A DNA stretch of 49,352 nucleotides, from positions 1-49,352 of the forward strand of contig CAMKSE010000025.1 of NCBI GenBank assembly GCA_946415365.1. Reading direction: 5' to 3'. The notes under the pieces were generated by a model. That model did not search any database, was not told the DNA's origin, and saw only the letters and a list, made by a program, of their open reading frames with translations. This DNA is from an uncultured Prevotellaceae bacterium. Its GTDB lineage: Bacteria > Bacteroidota > Bacteroidia > Bacteroidales > Bacteroidaceae. A program made the position numbers and the translations under genes. Of this stretch, positions 5,495 through 12,920 are shown piece after piece; position 1 is the stretch's first letter, and each line of letters begins with the position of its first letter.

Positions 5495-7926
5495 TCAAGT
5501 CCAGACTGCACAATATATCCCATTCACTCCACGCCAGGCTCACGCTCTGGGTGATGCTCACCGTGTTCGTCGTCTTCTGCATCATCACCGTCATCATCAC
5601 CAATGTCATCCGCGAGGCATTCCTCAACAGTTCCGAGGAGAATGCGAAAAGCCGTATCGAGATCGCCAACCAGCGCATCAACAGCATGCTCGTAGGCGTG
5701 GAGGTGGCTGTGGAGAACGTAATCCCCACGGTGATGGACAATCTCGACAACCCCGATGAATATTACGCCATCGTACGCCAGATCCTGGAACTGAACGCCC
5801 CCATCATCGGCTCTGCCGTCGCCTTCGAGCCCTATTATTATCCTCAGAAAGGCGAGCATTTCTCGCCCTACGCCTACCGCACCGTCAATGGTGCCATCGA
5901 GACCAAGCAGCTGGGATCGGCGGAATACGAATACCACTGTATGGACTGGTATCAGATACCCAAGCTGCTGAAAAAGAACTACTGGAGCGAGCCATATTAC
6001 GACACGGGAGGCGGTGAGCAGATGATGACCACCTATTCCCATCCCCTGTACGACAAAAACGGCAGCCTCATAGCAGTCATCACGGCAGACGTGTCGCTCA
6101 ACTGGCTCACGGAGTTGGTGGCAAAGAGCGACATCGAACTCAATGCCAGGCTTCTGGAGACGGAGATCGACTCTACCAACCTAGAGGTCGACGATACGTT
6201 CTTCTATACCCACGCCTATTCCTTCATCATCGGACGGGGCGCCACATACATCACCCACCCCAATAGCGAGCGCATCCTTAACGACACCTATTTCGTCTAC
6301 TCGATGGAGACCAACGACTCGATCGATGCGCAGATTGGCTATGATATGGTCGACGGGCTGTCGGGTATGCGTGAGATAGACCGCGACGGCGTGAAGTTCC
6401 TCATCTGCTATGCCCCGATCGAGCGCACGGGATGGTCGATGGCTACGGTGATACCAGCCAAGATGATCTATGGCAGTTCGCGATGGATCACCTTCCTGGT
6501 GCTGGCCATCATAGTAGCCGGCCTGGTAATACTCTTCCTCATCTGCAACTCAGTGGTTAAGCGCATCACCCGTCCCCTGGTACGGTTTGCCGATTCGGCC
6601 GACGAAGTGGCGAAAGGTAATCTGGATGCAACGTTGCCCGACATCAAGACCAAGGACGAGATGGCCCGCCTGAGCCAGTCGTTCTCCCTCATGCAAGCCT
6701 CTCTGAAGCAGCAGATGGAGGAACTGCGGCAGTCGACGGCCTCCAAGGCAGCCATCGAGAGCGAACTCAAGGTTGCCAGCGACATCCAGATGTCAATGCT
6801 CCCGAAGATATTCCCCGCCTATCCCGACCGCGACGATATCGACATCTTCGGCCAGCTGACACCCGCCAAGGCCGTCGGTGGCGACCTCTTCGACTTCTTC
6901 ATCCGCGACGAGAAGTTATTCTTCTGCATCGGTGACGTCTCAGGAAAGGGCGTGCCAGCCTCTCTGGTCATGGCAGTGACCCGCGCACAGTTCCGCACCG
7001 TCTCTGCCCACGAGTCGCAGCCGGACCGTATCATCACCCGTTTGAACGAGACGATGAGCGAGGGCAACGACTCCAACATGTTCGTCACCCTCTTCGTCGG
7101 CGTGCTTGACCTGCCGACGGGACGACTCCGCTATTCCAATGCCGGCCACGACGCGCCCCTTCTCATCGGATCCGGCATCGGCATGATGCCCTGTGACTCC
7201 AACCTCCCTGTCGGCGTGATGGGCGACTGGAAGTTCACGATGCAGGAGACGCAGGTTGATCCGGGCACAACCATCTTCCTCTATACCGACGGACTCACCG
7301 AGGCAGAGGACATCGACCATGGCCAGTTCACAGAAGAGCGTATCCTGAAGGTGGCCAGCCAGTCACAGCCAGCAAATCACACGCCCCATCAGCTGGTGGA
7401 GAACATGACCAATGCCGTGAGGGAGTTTGTCAACGGGGCCGAACAAAGTGACGACCTCACCATGCTGGCCATCCAATATACGAAGCATCAGCTCGACGTG
7501 CGCTACCAGCGCAGCATCACATTGACCAACGACGTCCAGCAAGTGCCGCAGTTGGCCGAATTCATGGATCATGTCTGTGAGGCGATGGGATTCGACGAGC
7601 TGACCACCATGCAGATGAACCTTGCCATCGAAGAGGCTGTGGTGAATGTGATGAGCTATGCCTATCCCGAGGGAACGACGGGTAGTGTCAATGTGGAGGT
7701 CCAGGCGAATGATGCCAGACTGAAGTTCGTCATCTCCGACAGCGGCAAGCATTTCGATCCCACAACTGTGGCGGCAGCCGATACGACACTCTCGGCAGAA
7801 GACCGATCCATTGGAGGCCTCGGCATCTTCCTGGTGCGACAGCTGATGGACAGTGTGAACTACGAGCGCATCGGCGGCTTCAACGTGCTCACGCTTCGCA
7901 AGAAGCTGTCATCGGCGCCGGCATAA
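5491..7926 (+). CDS. Membrane sensor phosphatase: dCache-HAMP-PP2C(SpoIIE)-HATPase
   Basis: This 811-aa protein starts at the ATG overlapping the previous stop. A transmembrane helix (about 17-40) and a periplasmic dCache-like sensor region (about 41-330) are followed by a second helix (about 332-356) and HAMP (about 357-413). A short coiled linker leads to a SpoIIE/RsbU-type PP2C phosphatase (about 429-660), with GGDLFDFF (~462), GDVSGKGVPA (~480), LYTDGLTEA (~596) and SDDLTML (~651) carrying the metal-binding acids. An RsbW-like HATPase domain (about 685-805) shows IEEAVVNVM, SDSGKHFDP and GGLGIFLV. Such proteins act in partner switching on STAS anti-anti-sigma proteins. Having phosphatase and anti-sigma-type kinase in one chain is notable. 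No STAS or sigma-factor gene is nearby, so the target is unknown. Confidence 0.87.
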   Translation: MIKSRLHNISHSLHARLTLWVMLTVFVVFCIITVIITNVIREAFLNSSEENAKSRIEIANQRINSMLVGVEVAVENVIPTVMDNLDNPDEYYAIVRQILELNAPIIGSAVAFEPYYYPQKGEHFSPYAYRTVNGAIETKQLGSAEYEYHCMDWYQIPKLLKKNYWSEPYYDTGGGEQMMTTYSHPLYDKNGSLIAVITADVSLNWLTELVAKSDIELNARLLETEIDSTNLEVDDTFFYTHAYSFIIGRGATYITHPNSERILNDTYFVYSMETNDSIDAQIGYDMVDGLSGMREIDRDGVKFLICYAPIERTGWSMATVIPAKMIYGSSRWITFLVLAIIVAGLVILFLICNSVVKRITRPLVRFADSADEVAKGNLDATLPDIKTKDEMARLSQSFSLMQASLKQQMEELRQSTASKAAIESELKVASDIQMSMLPKIFPAYPDRDDIDIFGQLTPAKAVGGDLFDFFIRDEKLFFCIGDVSGKGVPASLVMAVTRAQFRTVSAHESQPDRIITRLNETMSEGNDSNMFVTLFVGVLDLPTGRLRYSNAGHDAPLLIGSGIGMMPCDSNLPVGVMGDWKFTMQETQVDPGTTIFLYTDGLTEAEDIDHGQFTEERILKVASQSQPANHTPHQLVENMTNAVREFVNGAEQSDDLTMLAIQYTKHQLDVRYQRSITLTNDVQQVPQLAEFMDHVCEAMGFDELTTMQMNLAIEEAVVNVMSYAYPEGTTGSVNVEVQANDARLKFVISDSGKHFDPTTVAAADTTLSAEDRSIGGLGIFLVRQLMDSVNYERIGGFNVLTLRKKLSSAPA

Positions 7927-7938
7927 AGCAAGGATGAT

Positions 7939-9432
7939 TTATTTGGACAGGCTCTGAACGTATTTCACCGGTTCCCCTTCGCCCTTCAGTACCTCTGCAA
8001 AGGTCTGAGGGGTGATTTCTACTGGGCCCTTCATAAACTCGGGGATGTTATAGCTGCGTAGGAACTGGCGATGATAGTCGGGGTCCCTCTGTGGCAGCTC
8101 AAAGGGTTTCGAGAAGCGACCGTCCTTGTCGACATGGGCAAAGAAGGGCCGCGTGAAGGTGCCGTCGTCGCGCCTACTGCTCACCACGAGCCAGCGGCCG
8201 TTACTCGACCATGAGTGATAGCTCTCCGTATCAGGGCTGTTCACAGCCGTTATGGGCTGTGTCTCGCCTGTCTGCAGGTCCATCATCCAAAGGTCGGCAT
8301 CGTGGTGCCAGATGTGGAAATAGCCGAACTTCGCCATGGTGAACACCAGCCAGCGTCCGTCGGGACTGATGCGAGGCAGCGTGGCGCTCTGATCCTGCGC
8401 ATCGGCAGCGAACACCAGTTCGCGAGGGCCGAACTGCATGGTCTCAGGATCGAAGCTCTTCTTATAGATGTTGTATTTCAGCTCCTGATAACGGTTCACG
8501 AATTCCGCCGTCGCCGATCTGGCGTAGTTCTGGCGCTCGTAGTGGGCACTGCAGTAGTAGAGCGTCTTGCCGTCGGGCGCCCAGGCAGGGAACACCTCAA
8601 ACTCTGTGGTGTCGTTTTCGAGGTTGGTGACCTCGTCTTTGTCGATGTCGTAGGCGATGATGTCGCTCGCCAGATCGTAGACCTCAATCTTGTTGGGATC
8701 GGTGGTGTGGAAGCTCTGGAGGGTCTTGTCGGTAGAGTAGACGATGAGCTTTAGCCACGGGTGCCAGGCGGGATAGACACCAGCTGAGAGGATGGAGTCG
8801 TTGCTCATGTTCACTTTCTTGATGTCGCCGTCGTAGGCAATGACGGTGCCACCCCATTTCTGACGGGCGTGGAACTGCATACGCTCAGGGTTATACTGCT
8901 GGTAGTGGTGGCAGTTGATGCACTGTCCTTCGACCTCGAAGCTACAGAGTTTGTTGTCGTAGATGACGCGCTCGTCATAGTTCTCAAGGCAGCGCTGACT
9001 GATGGTAAGAGCCTCATAGCTGACGAACGACGAGGGAATGAGGCGATAGCTCAGATAGGAGTCGATGCTGTCGGAGGAGACATGAATAGCAAAGGGCTTG
9101 TGGTGTGTCCATTGGTCGCCGTGTCTCACAAACACGTCGACATTGATATCGCCTGCCTGAGCCGTCAACTCACGCCACTGGCTCATGGATGGCTGCATCT
9201 TGTCCTCACATACCACCTCTACGCCGTCTCTCTGATAGCGAGCAATCATTCCATCGGCCTCTGCGTCGAGCTGGAAGGTCAGCGGGGCAATATTCTGAGG
9301 GATAGTCACGTCGATGACGTCAGGATAGACCTTTGGCAGTTCCTGACTCTCTGTATAGCTCTCAGGTATACCTGCACCGCATGCCGTCAACAGCACGCAG
9401 GCGCACATATATAGGATTGTCTTCATTTTCAT
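7939..9432 (-). CDS. Beta-propeller (PD40/TolB-like) lipoprotein with c-type heme motif
   Basis: This 497-aa lipoprotein has its lipobox Cys at 18 (LLTAC). The N-terminal part (about 30-165) is beta-rich. A CxxCH heme-attachment motif lies at 171-175 (CINCH) with further histidines near it. WD40/PD40-like blades follow (AWAPDGKTLYYCSAH, RISPDGRWLVFT, SYHSWSSNGRWLVVSSRRDDG). Similar Bacteroidota proteins are often labelled TolB-like or cytochrome c biosynthesis proteins; a redox or sensing role is inference. It lies 30 nt downstream of the membrane-protein gene at 9463-11235, evidently in the same operon. A close paralogue (505 aa) occupies the same position in a second such operon at 45109-48474. 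Confidence 0.75.
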   Translation of the reverse strand: MKMKTILYMCACVLLTACGAGIPESYTESQELPKVYPDVIDVTIPQNIAPLTFQLDAEADGMIARYQRDGVEVVCEDKMQPSMSQWRELTAQAGDINVDVFVRHGDQWTHHKPFAIHVSSDSIDSYLSYRLIPSSFVSYEALTISQRCLENYDERVIYDNKLCSFEVEGQCINCHHYQQYNPERMQFHARQKWGGTVIAYDGDIKKVNMSNDSILSAGVYPAWHPWLKLIVYSTDKTLQSFHTTDPNKIEVYDLASDIIAYDIDKDEVTNLENDTTEFEVFPAWAPDGKTLYYCSAHYERQNYARSATAEFVNRYQELKYNIYKKSFDPETMQFGPRELVFAADAQDQSATLPRISPDGRWLVFTMAKFGYFHIWHHDADLWMMDLQTGETQPITAVNSPDTESYHSWSSNGRWLVVSSRRDDGTFTRPFFAHVDKDGRFSKPFELPQRDPDYHRQFLRSYNIPEFMKGPVEITPQTFAEVLKGEGEPVKYVQSLSK

Positions 9433-9462
9433 ATTATTCCTTTACTCCTTCTCTCCTTCCAA

Positions 9463-11235
9463 TCAATACTCTGGTAAGTCTCTCATCAGGTAATAATCAT
9501 AATAATAGGTGTCGTTGAAGCCCTTCATGCCCTCACGCACATAATCCGCCTCCATGTGGTTATAGTGCTGGGCTGCGTTCATGAAGTTATCGAACGACTG
9601 CTTGACGCTCTGGTCGATGGGCATCCGGTCGATCATCTCACGGTCCTCCAGCTTGCCATAGAGATAGGCCGCCTCCTGGATATAACGCGGAATACGGGCT
9701 TTGGGGTGCAGGTCGAGGTAGTTGCGGAAGTGATGCCAGAATTGGGTGATGTCCTTGGTCCATAGCGTTGCCAGCAACGCCTGCTCCTGGAAGAGCGCAT
9801 CGTCCTTGCTGTTGCTCTCCACCAGACGGTTCATCAGGAAACGCTCCACGTAGCCATTGTCGCCAGAGAGGAAGTTGGTGTAGTGCATCATACGTGCCAC
9901 CGGCTTCAGTTCATCCAGTTCACGGGCCTCGTCAACCCAGTTGCCATAGAAGGTGGTGTGCTTCAGCAGGTTGAGGAATTTGCGTGTCCTACCCTCTTCC
10001 TTGTTGAGAATGGCGCACTTGGCCAGCAGTTTCAGGTTCTCAGCACGCCATCCGAACTCCACGCCCATTTCCGTACTGAGCCGAGCACTATAGTTAATCA
10101 TGCCATAGTGGTAGTAGATCATTGGCCCCACGCACATCATCAAGCGCATGCCGAAAGGTGCCTCATAGCGTTTCGAGCCGTTGGGATAAAGGAACATCTC
10201 ATCGCCCTGACGGCCCAGACGGCTCAGTGCCAGGTTGCGCATCATCACAATGGCACGCGTGGGTTCATCCTTTTGCAGGCCAGCCTCTGTGACCACACCC
10301 TCCCAGTCGTTCTGCTCAATGCAGCGTTGCATCCGGAGCTCGTGGTGGAAATTCTCGTCCTTATACCAGTAGTTGACAACAGCCCAGGCCAGGGCGCCCA
10401 ACACCAGCACCTGTGCGGCAATACATTTAAAGTGCTTGATGCCGTCGGGCCGCAACAAGACCATCAGCACAAAGAACAACGCCAGGCCATAGTAAGGCAG
10501 ATAGTACGTGTGATATTCCTCTTGGAGGAAGTAGAGCGGCAGGGCGGCATAGTAGATATTGGCCAAGTTCGTTTCGTGGTAGGCGTAGTGATAGCACAAC
10601 AGAGGCACCAGTGCTGCCCCAGCCAGTGCCAACAGCGAGCCTGCGACCTTCTGCCACAGGGGCTGGTCGAATCGCCAGATGTAGAGCCCCATCAGCAGTA
10701 TGGCGGCAATGCCATAGATGCCCAGCAACGGATAACCCACCAAGGCTGTGACGGCGATGAACACCAGGCGCAGACCCCATCGCCGAGGCAGAGCACGAAA
10801 CACCCACAACAGGGCCGCTACGGCGATAGTTCCGAGTGTACCCACAAACACGTGGCCCGGCAATTTCAGGAAGTATATCCAATAGCCCATATCGACAATG
10901 GTGAGCAGCAGCAGTCCCACAGGCACCAGTGCCAAAGGCATCCACTGATCCGTCAGCGCAAAGGCCTTCTTGACAAGCCACATCAGCAACAGCCAACAGG
11001 CGCAGAGCAACAGCGTGCCCAGCCAGGGATAATAGAAGAACTGCGTCAGCCAGGTGCCCGCCCACGACAGCAGTCCACCAGGCACCACCGTCTGTTCGTC
11101 AAAGAACAGCGACGTGTCGAGAAACAGGTTGCGTTCCTGCAGTTTCCACAGCAGGTCGCCCTCAAAGAAGAGCAGGGCGCCAGCCACAATGAGCAGCGCA
11201 ACGAGCGATATGGATATAGGTAGATATTTCTTCAT
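9463..11235 (-). CDS. Polytopic inner-membrane protein, DUF6057-like
   Basis: This 590-aa protein has about nine hydrophobic helices in its first half (for example LVALLIVAGALLFFEG, LLLCACWLLLMWLV, GIYGIAAILLMGLYIW). The soluble helical C-terminal half of about 290 residues may be TPR-like. I recall this type as DUF6057, but the assignment is from memory. The ATG at 11235 is chosen over an in-frame TTG at 11244 because the -7 box (11249-11242) would place transcription start at about 11237, beyond that TTG. The message is therefore almost leaderless. It is first in an operon with the heme-propeller lipoprotein, and its paralogue is at 46660-48474. Function is unknown. Confidence 0.7.
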   Translation of the reverse strand: MKKYLPISISLVALLIVAGALLFFEGDLLWKLQERNLFLDTSLFFDEQTVVPGGLLSWAGTWLTQFFYYPWLGTLLLCACWLLLMWLVKKAFALTDQWMPLALVPVGLLLLTIVDMGYWIYFLKLPGHVFVGTLGTIAVAALLWVFRALPRRWGLRLVFIAVTALVGYPLLGIYGIAAILLMGLYIWRFDQPLWQKVAGSLLALAGAALVPLLCYHYAYHETNLANIYYAALPLYFLQEEYHTYYLPYYGLALFFVLMVLLRPDGIKHFKCIAAQVLVLGALAWAVVNYWYKDENFHHELRMQRCIEQNDWEGVVTEAGLQKDEPTRAIVMMRNLALSRLGRQGDEMFLYPNGSKRYEAPFGMRLMMCVGPMIYYHYGMINYSARLSTEMGVEFGWRAENLKLLAKCAILNKEEGRTRKFLNLLKHTTFYGNWVDEARELDELKPVARMMHYTNFLSGDNGYVERFLMNRLVESNSKDDALFQEQALLATLWTKDITQFWHHFRNYLDLHPKARIPRYIQEAAYLYGKLEDREMIDRMPIDQSVKQSFDNFMNAAQHYNHMEADYVREGMKGFNDTYYYDYYLMRDLPEY

Positions 11236-11241
11236 ACCATG

Positions 11242-11249
11242 CAAAGTTA
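11242..11249 (-). promoter_or_regulatory. -7 box TAACTTTG of the membrane-protein operon
   Basis: On minus the sequence reads TAACTTTGCAT, identical over these bases to the -7 region of the paralogous operon at 48505. The expected start is within a few bases of the ATG at 11235. Confidence 0.6.
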
Positions 11250-11334
11250 CGACTATTTTCCGAGATGTAGGCGATTTTCTATGAAATTACACATTATTTA
11301 ATAATAGAAAAAGGATTGTATGACTAATTCTTCG

Positions 11335-11342
11335 TACCTTTG
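11335..11342 (+). promoter_or_regulatory. -7 box TACCTTTG of the GH30 gene
   Basis: TACCTTTG lies 38 nt upstream of the GH30 ATG. An ATTG at 11315-11318 is a weak, closely spaced -33 candidate. The predicted start near 11349 excludes start codons further upstream. Confidence 0.6.
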
Positions 11343-11379
11343 CGCCGCAATTTCGAAAATAAACCATTTTTATACGTCA

Positions 11380-12882
11380 ATGAAAAAGATTCTGATTACC
11401 CTATTGGTGGCGATGGCTGCGACGGCCACCCAAGCAGCAAAGCCCCGTTATGTCTTAACCGTCAGCGACGTCCGTAAGCAGACCGTCACAGGCTTCGGCG
11501 GTGCATGCTGCGACGGAGCCATGAAGCCCTTCGGAACTGACAACGCCTGTGTCAGCCGTCTCTACGGCGCCAAGTCGAAGATCGGGCTCAATATCCTGCG
11601 CATGGAAATCTCCCCCAGCTTCACAGGCGACAACTGGGGCGATTACGACTGGAACGGATCGCTCCCGTCGGCCAAGACCGTCAAGAATCGTGGCGGCATC
11701 GTCTTCGGTACACCATGGTCGCCCCCCGGTGATTACAAGACCAACGGCACGGCCCAAGGCGGCAACGCCCAGGACCAGGGCTACCAAAAAGGCAAGCTGC
11801 GTGAGGACTGCTACGACAAGTTCTTCCCATGGCTGAACACCTTCCTGGGCTGGATGAAGTCGAAAGGCGTTGAGGTCGATGCCGTGTCCATTCAGAACGA
11901 GCCCGACTGGTGGGTCAATTATTCAGGCTGTCTCTATGATCCTCAGGATCTGGTGAAGCTCGTCAAGAACTATGCCTGGATGCTCGACCGCGAGACCTAT
12001 CCCAACGTCAAGCTTATCAGCGGCGAGCCTCTGGGCTTCACCCAAAACTATACCGACCCGCTGATGAAGGACGAGGAGTGCCGCAAGCAGATAGACATCG
12101 TGGCTGGCCATCTCTACGGTCATGCGCCGCTCGTCTATATGAAAGAAGCGGCCAAACTCCCTACCCAGTACGGAAAGGAGGTCTGGATGACGGAGCACTC
12201 CGTGACCGACAATACCGGCAAGCTCCCGACCTGGCACGAGAACCTAATCTTCGCCGAAGAGCTCAATGAGTGTATGCTGGCAGGCTGCACGGGCTATATC
12301 TACTGGTATCTGCGCGCTCACTGGGCCTTCTGTGGCACGGGCGAGACGCAGTATGGTGCAGACAACAAAAAAGACGAACTGTTGCCTCGCGCCTTCGTCA
12401 TGTCACACTTCTCGAAGAATGTCACAGGCTCCACCCGTCTGACCACCTCACGCGACAAGACCGAAGGAGAAAGCGATGAGTATGAGTATTCCGCCTACAT
12501 CAAAGGCGACTCGCTCATCGTCATGGCGATTGACACGACGGCCAATGCCCGTGACCTGCTCATCAAGCTGCCCTATCAAGTGAAGAGCGGTCAGCTATGG
12601 CTCTCGACAGGCAATGAGCCCGAAAAACTCTGTCAGAAGTCGGACGTTGCCATCGACGAGCCTACTAAGGAGATCCTCGTCGAGATGCCCGCCCGCAGTC
12701 TGAGCACCTATATCTTCATGATCGACCGTGGCAGCACGGCGATTCAAGAACTGACTCCTGCCTCCTGTCTCCCGTCTCCTGAATATTACGATCTTCACGG
12801 ACGACGGCTTGACAAGCCTCGCGGATTATGCATAGAGAAAACCGCTGACGGTAGGACAAAAAAAATAATGATGGGGCGCTAA
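11380..12882 (+). CDS. Secreted GH30 glycoside hydrolase (glucuronoxylanase/xylanase-like)
   Basis: This 500-aa enzyme has a signal peptide (1-20, ending TQA) and a GH30 (beta/alpha)8 barrel with side beta domain. Landmarks are TGFGGACCDGAM at the start, acid/base Glu174 in QNEPDWW and nucleophile Glu272 in WMTEHS. The GH30 family includes glucuronoxylan endo-xylanases; with a xylan uptake operon beside it, that is the favoured activity, but the subfamily is not settled. After the side domain comes a linker encoded by four 7-nt repeats (12755-12782) and then a C-terminal sorting-like tail (YYDLHGRRLDKPRGL). The stop codon lies in the loop of the terminator hairpin at 12861-12898. It has its own promoter and converges on the minus-strand uptake operon. 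Confidence 0.85.
   Translation: MKKILITLLVAMAATATQAAKPRYVLTVSDVRKQTVTGFGGACCDGAMKPFGTDNACVSRLYGAKSKIGLNILRMEISPSFTGDNWGDYDWNGSLPSAKTVKNRGGIVFGTPWSPPGDYKTNGTAQGGNAQDQGYQKGKLREDCYDKFFPWLNTFLGWMKSKGVEVDAVSIQNEPDWWVNYSGCLYDPQDLVKLVKNYAWMLDRETYPNVKLISGEPLGFTQNYTDPLMKDEECRKQIDIVAGHLYGHAPLVYMKEAAKLPTQYGKEVWMTEHSVTDNTGKLPTWHENLIFAEELNECMLAGCTGYIYWYLRAHWAFCGTGETQYGADNKKDELLPRAFVMSHFSKNVTGSTRLTTSRDKTEGESDEYEYSAYIKGDSLIVMAIDTTANARDLLIKLPYQVKSGQLWLSTGNEPEKLCQKSDVAIDEPTKEILVEMPARSLSTYIFMIDRGSTAIQELTPASCLPSPEYYDLHGRRLDKPRGLCIEKTADGRTKKIMMGR
12755..12782 (+). repeat. Four tandem 7-nt repeats (CTCCTGN) inside GH30
   Basis: Units CTCCTGC, CTCCTGT, CTCCCGT and CTCCTGA lie end to end, encoding the linker before the C-terminal tail. 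Loss or gain of one unit would shift the reading frame of the tail. Confidence 0.8.
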
Positions 12883-12898
12883 CCCCATCATTATTTTT
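12861..12898. terminator. Bidirectional terminator overlapping the GH30 stop codon
   Basis: A perfect 16-bp stem (12861-12876 with 12883-12898) has a six-base loop CGCTAA. The GH30 stop TAA is at 12880-12882 in the loop. The A-rich left end and T-rich right end give a U-run on either strand, so it can end both the GH30 transcript and the minus-strand uptake operon that stops at 12921. Confidence 0.85.
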
Positions 12899-12920
12899 AT
12901 AGACTATAAACTTAGATAGT

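Noticed and set aside
9883..11223. Long open frame on plus opposite the membrane-protein gene
   Set aside because: Composition rich in His and Gln, no domain or signal; it is the antisense shadow of a gene with clear transmembrane helices and a paralogue.
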